Assembly (NCBI GenBank): GCA_016934175.1
Contig: JAFGTI010000073.1
Location: 1 to 18,241 of the forward strand
Direction of reading: 5' to 3'
DNA length: 18,241 nt
DNA from: Acholeplasmataceae bacterium
GTDB lineage: Bacteria; Bacillota_I; Bacilli_A; Acholeplasmatales; Acholeplasmataceae
In this document: piece after piece, positions 15,292 through 18,241 of the stretch
Layout of the letters: every line of letters starts with the position of its first letter
Numbering within the stretch: position 1 is the first letter of the stretch
The notes under the pieces: model-generated
The model's input: the letters and a program-made list of their open reading frames with translations, nothing else
Told to the model about the DNA's origin: nothing
Databases searched by the model: none
Made by a program: the position numbers and the translations under genes

Positions 15292-16193
15292 TAGTTAATA
15301 TTTTAATTGGGTTTGGTGTTGCATTCTTTGGATTCGTCTTGCAGACTAGTGTTGCAGGCGTAAACAGAAAAATCGTAGGACGCCTACAAAAACGTTATGG
15401 ACCTAGATGGTATCAAGAATTTCTAGATATCTTCAAATTATTAAGTAAGAGAAGCATCAGTCATGGATGGATCTTCGATTTTGGAGTCATTATGGCTTTA
15501 GGAGGAATTATTGCAACCGCAATGTTCATGCCTTTAACAAATTCCATCGTTGCTTTTGCTGGTTATGATAACTTCTTCATCTTTGTATACTTACTTGCTG
15601 TCGGCATGTTAGGTATGGCAATGAGTGCAAGTGGTAGTGGTAATCCTTTAGCTAGTATTGGTGTAATGCGTGCATTAACGACAATGCTTGCCTATGAAGT
15701 TCCGTTTATGATTCTTATTCTAACTGTCATTAAACTTTCAGGAACATCAAGTATCGTTGGTATCGGAGAATGGCAACAAGCTATTGGAAATAATTGGTTC
15801 ATGATTGCTTTACCAATTGGCGGGATTGTTGCTTTAATATGTTTAATGGGTATGCTAGGTAAAAAACCTTTTGAAACCTATATTGCACCTGCTGAAATTG
15901 CATCTGGACCCATGGTTGAATATGGTGGGAAACAGTTAGGCATGCTCTTCATTATGCATGAAATTACAGTATTTATTGAAGTTAGTTTATTTGTACACAT
16001 CTTCTTAGGTGGTGCAACTAACATTTTCATTTTCTTAATCAAATACTTTGTTGTTTATACGGTAGTTAATTTAATTTCTAACGTCAATGGACGACTAAAG
16101 ATTGATCAAGTTGTTAAATTCTATTATAAATGGCCATTGATTTTGGCTGCAACACAAGCGATAATCGCAATCTATTTTGGATGGGTGATCTAA
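15288..16193 (+). CDS. NuoH-like membrane anchor subunit (MbxM/MbhM equivalent)
   Basis: A 301-residue protein with about eight helices, related to NuoH of complex I and HycD of hydrogenases. The first cytoplasmic loop has G-R-L-Q-K-R-Y-G-P-R at 31-40 followed by K-L-L-S-K; S-G-N-P-L-A-S at 117-123 and P-F-E-x-x-x-A-P-A-E at 194-203 with E-Y-G-G-K at 211-215 complete the signature. This subunit links the redox arm to the ion pumps; the glutamates on its cytoplasmic side (203, 211) and Glu137 form the start of the ion pathway by analogy. Its place directly after the two antiporter subunits and before the NuoB-like gene follows the Mbx order, whereas Mbh has it after the large subunit. The stop is directly adjacent to the next start. 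Confidence 0.95.
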   Translation: MIVNILIGFGVAFFGFVLQTSVAGVNRKIVGRLQKRYGPRWYQEFLDIFKLLSKRSISHGWIFDFGVIMALGGIIATAMFMPLTNSIVAFAGYDNFFIFVYLLAVGMLGMAMSASGSGNPLASIGVMRALTTMLAYEVPFMILILTVIKLSGTSSIVGIGEWQQAIGNNWFMIALPIGGIVALICLMGMLGKKPFETYIAPAEIASGPMVEYGGKQLGMLFIMHEITVFIEVSLFVHIFLGGATNIFIFLIKYFVVYTVVNLISNVNGRLKIDQVVKFYYKWPLILAATQAIIAIYFGWVI

Positions 16194-16772
16194 ATGAAAA
16201 GTACAAAATTTACACCGGCAAGAAAATTAACTAAAGATGAGATAGACCGCAAGTGGTGGGAAATAGGGGATTACTTTAGAAGAAACTCCTTATGGATGTT
16301 AATGTATTGTACAGGTTGTTGTGCAATTGAACTTCCACCTGCTATGACTTCTGCTTATGACATGGAACGTCTTGGTATGGGACCTATGGCAACACCAAGA
16401 CAGGCTGATATTTTACTGATTTCTGGATATCTATCAGTTAAATCACTGAGAAGAGTTATTTATACTTATGAACAAATGAGTGAACCAAAATATGTTGTAG
16501 GATTAGGCAGTTGTCCAATTAATGGTGGTATCTATCATGATTCACATGCTGTTATTAATCAACTTGACCAATATATTCCTGTTGATACTTATGTTGCAGG
16601 CTGTATGCCGAATACTGAATCAGTCATGAATGGTTTTGTTGACTTGATGGAACAGATTAAAAATAAAACAGCTAAAGGTTGGGTAAAGTATAAAGAAAAC
16701 AATGAATGGTATAAAGCCAATCAAAAAGCTGCTCTTGGGGAGGTTATTATCCATGACGAATTCCATGAGTAA
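16194..16772 (+). CDS. NuoB-like iron-sulfur small subunit (MbxJ/MbhJ equivalent)
   Basis: A 192-residue peripheral subunit binding the proximal [4Fe-4S] cluster. The four ligands expected from NuoB are present: Cys42 and Cys43 (tandem), Cys107 in G-S-C-P-I-N-G-G and Cys137 in A-G-C-M-P-N (usually P-G-C-P-P). An extra Cys39 creates C-T-G-C-C, which merges the C-x-G-C of hydrogenase small subunits with the C-C of complex I. It passes electrons from the distal clusters to the large subunit's active site at the cytoplasmic membrane face. The C-terminal 40 residues are charged. It abuts the NuoH-like gene with no gap and overlaps the NuoC-like gene by twenty bases. Confidence 0.95.
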   Translation: MKSTKFTPARKLTKDEIDRKWWEIGDYFRRNSLWMLMYCTGCCAIELPPAMTSAYDMERLGMGPMATPRQADILLISGYLSVKSLRRVIYTYEQMSEPKYVVGLGSCPINGGIYHDSHAVINQLDQYIPVDTYVAGCMPNTESVMNGFVDLMEQIKNKTAKGWVKYKENNEWYKANQKAALGEVIIHDEFHE

Positions 16773-17343
16773 TATTGAATTTTCAAAAAATTTAATCAAT
16801 CAAAGCTTTAAAATTTTAGAAACTGATGTGATTAGTCAATATCAAGTGAGCTTTGTTGTTGAACAAACTGATGTTGTTCAAATGTTAGTGACCTTAAAAA
16901 ACAATGGCTGGAAGCAAATGTCTTATTTAACTGCTGTTGACTGGCCTGATGAAAACAAATTTGAAATTGTCTATATTTTAATGAATTGGGAACGCGCTGT
17001 TCATGTTCAAGTCAGATCAAAAATTGATCGTGAAAATCCTGTAATGCCTTCAATTATTAATGTTTATCCAGGCGCTAAATATTATGAAAGAGAATGTCAT
17101 GAATTCTTTGGTATTAAATTCCCAGGAAATCCTGATTATGAAAAACAATTAATCTTAGAAATGTGGGATGACATTCCACCACTTAGAAAAGACTTTGATC
17201 CAAATGCATATAGCAATAAAAAGTTTACAAGAAGAGAATATAATGCAGATTATAAAGTTTTAAGTGAAGAAAATAAAAACAAAGAAAAACGTGAAGATCG
17301 CAAAGCACGTGCACAGTCCTTAAAAGGAGGTGGGAACGTATGA
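16753..17343 (+). CDS. NuoC-like subunit (MbxK/MbhK equivalent)
   Basis: A 196-residue soluble subunit of the 30-kDa complex I family. The signature E-R-E-C-H-E-F-F-G-I-K-F-P-G-N-P-D lies at 112-128 and P-P-L-R-K-D-F at 142-148. It has no cofactor and scaffolds the NuoB/NuoD-like core. The ATG at 16753 is chosen because GGGGAGG lies nine bases upstream within the previous gene; an in-frame reading from 16702 is only a continuation without a ribosome site. The last 35 residues are highly charged (Lys/Arg/Glu) and probably extended, longer than in typical NuoC. The stop overlaps the next ATG by four bases. Confidence 0.93.
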   Translation: MTNSMSNIEFSKNLINQSFKILETDVISQYQVSFVVEQTDVVQMLVTLKNNGWKQMSYLTAVDWPDENKFEIVYILMNWERAVHVQVRSKIDRENPVMPSIINVYPGAKYYERECHEFFGIKFPGNPDYEKQLILEMWDDIPPLRKDFDPNAYSNKKFTRREYNADYKVLSEENKNKEKREDRKARAQSLKGGGNV

Positions 17344-18241
17344 AACAGATGAAATTATTCTTAGGACCTCAACATCCAGGTATGCATGGTAATGCTTCTG
17401 TTCATCTTTATGTAGATGGCGATATTATTAAACGTTCATTTTTACTACCTGGTATGCTACACCGTGGCTTTGAAAAAGGTATGGAAAGACACACATGGGT
17501 TAATAATATTAGTTTGATTCCTCGTGTTTGTGTTGTTGAGCCTGACATCAATGAAATGGCGTTTGCAATGGGTACAGAAAAACTATTAGGTATAGAAGTA
17601 CCTGAACGTGCTGACTGGATTAGAATGATTATTCTTGAATTAGCAAGATTATCAATTCACTTAATGGCATACGGTGGATTAGGTGGACCTACCGGTAACT
17701 ATACATTGATGTATCATGCACATGCAGATAGAAATTCAATCCTAGATATCTTTGAGCAAATTACAGGTCACCGTGTATACCATCAATATATCGTTCCTGG
17801 TGGTGTAAGAAAAGACTTACCAAAAGGTATCGAAAAAGATATTCATGCATTTTTAGATAGCCTAGAATCAAGATATGAAGAATATAGAGATCTTGGGATT
17901 GAAAATCCCTCAATCGTAGCACGTATTAAAGATACCATTATGCTTCCTTCTGATGTTGTTTGGGAACTAGGTGTAACCGGTATTGGCATGCGTTCTTCAG
18001 TCAATAAAGCATATGATATCAGAAAAGTGATGCCTTATGCGAAATATGACCAAGTTGAATTTGAAGTCCCTATTTCAGATTATAGTGATGCAAGATCACG
18101 TGTCGATTGCAAACTTAAAGAAGTGATCCAATCGATTAGTATTATTAGACAATGTTTAGCTAAAATGCCTGAAGGTCCAGTAAGAGTTCCACTTGCTAGA
18201 GGACAATCCATGAGATGGACAGTTCCTAAGGGATATGTCTA
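17340..18241 (+). CDS. NuoD/[NiFe]-hydrogenase-like large subunit (MbxL/MbhL equivalent), 3' end cut off
   Basis: The first 300 residues of the catalytic-type large subunit; the C-terminal part lies beyond the window. It opens with G-P-Q-H-P-G-M-H-G at 9-17 (complex I style, including His16) and L-H-R-G-F-E-K at 40-46, then R-V-C-V-V-E at 62-67. Hydrogenases have R-I-C-G-I-C here, so the first Ni/Fe ligand cysteine (Cys64) is kept and the second is Glu67. Complex I has R-L-D-Y-V-S with a quinone-binding Tyr, which is also absent. Later, E-L-A-R-L-S-I-H-L and G-G-V-R-K-D-L-P match both families. The ATG overlaps the previous stop and has AAAGGAGGTG upstream. Function: probable ferredoxin-linked oxidoreductase, acceptor unknown; a normal H2-evolving site is unlikely. 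Confidence 0.92.
   Translation, partial: MKQMKLFLGPQHPGMHGNASVHLYVDGDIIKRSFLLPGMLHRGFEKGMERHTWVNNISLIPRVCVVEPDINEMAFAMGTEKLLGIEVPERADWIRMIILELARLSIHLMAYGGLGGPTGNYTLMYHAHADRNSILDIFEQITGHRVYHQYIVPGGVRKDLPKGIEKDIHAFLDSLESRYEEYRDLGIENPSIVARIKDTIMLPSDVVWELGVTGIGMRSSVNKAYDIRKVMPYAKYDQVEFEVPISDYSDARSRVDCKLKEVIQSISIIRQCLAKMPEGPVRVPLARGQSMRWTVPKGYV

Noticed and set aside
17340..18241. Ordinary group 4 [NiFe] hydrogenase large subunit
   Set aside because: The N-terminal CxxC is C-V-V-E; without both cysteines the normal Ni-Fe site cannot be claimed. The C-terminal motif is not in the window, so the point is not fully closed.
1..18241. CRISPR arrays, tRNA or rRNA genes, insertion sequences
   Set aside because: I saw no regularly spaced repeats, no tRNA-like TTCGA-loop structure and no transposase or terminal inverted repeats anywhere in the window.

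Overview
The window is AT-rich bacterial DNA. TGG encodes Trp and TGA acts as a stop at many gene junctions, so the genetic code is the standard bacterial one and not the Mycoplasma code. Low GC, AGGAGG-type ribosome sites, lipoprotein-anchored ABC transport and an ECF vitamin transporter point to a low-GC Firmicutes/Tenericutes relative. An anaerobic, free-living Izemoplasma- or Haloplasma-like lineage is my best guess; this is inference from style and gene content, not from a marker gene.

Positions 1-5101 are all on the minus strand: a truncated membrane-anchored surface protein with FN3/Ig-like repeats, a RhlE/CshA-type DEAD-box RNA helicase, a MATE-family exporter, and a two-gene unit made of an ECF transporter S component overlapping a uridine-kinase-like P-loop kinase. 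Positions 5321-8855 are on the plus strand: a PfkB-family sugar kinase with its own promoter and terminator, then a polar amino-acid ABC transporter operon (lipoprotein, permease, ATPase) that also has a clear promoter and terminator. A small three-helix membrane protein (8909-9187, minus) converges on that operon.

The 524-base gap 9188-9711 holds two divergent extended -10 promoters and a long leader of about 280 nt that can form several strong hairpins. Two of these are mutually exclusive, and one is followed by a U-run. This leader precedes the main system of the window, a twelve-gene, tightly overlapping operon (9712 to the right edge, truncated).

The operon order is MrpE, MrpF, MrpG, DUF4040/MbhD, fused MbhE-MbhF(MnhB), MrpC/NuoK-like, two antiporter-like subunits (NuoN/MrpD-like and NuoL-like), NuoH-like, NuoB-like, NuoC-like and NuoD-like. 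This joins an Mrp Na+/H+ antiporter module to a complex I / group 4 hydrogenase module. From memory, the order and the two antiporter subunits fit the archaeal Mbx/Mbs complex better than the H2-evolving Mbh complex. The large subunit keeps only one cysteine of the N-terminal CxxC that would bind nickel (C-V-V-E), so it is probably not a normal [NiFe] hydrogenase. The complex most likely couples oxidation of a low-potential donor such as ferredoxin to Na+ or H+ pumping, with an unidentified acceptor. The second CxxC of the large subunit and the expected ferredoxin-like NuoI subunit lie beyond the window.
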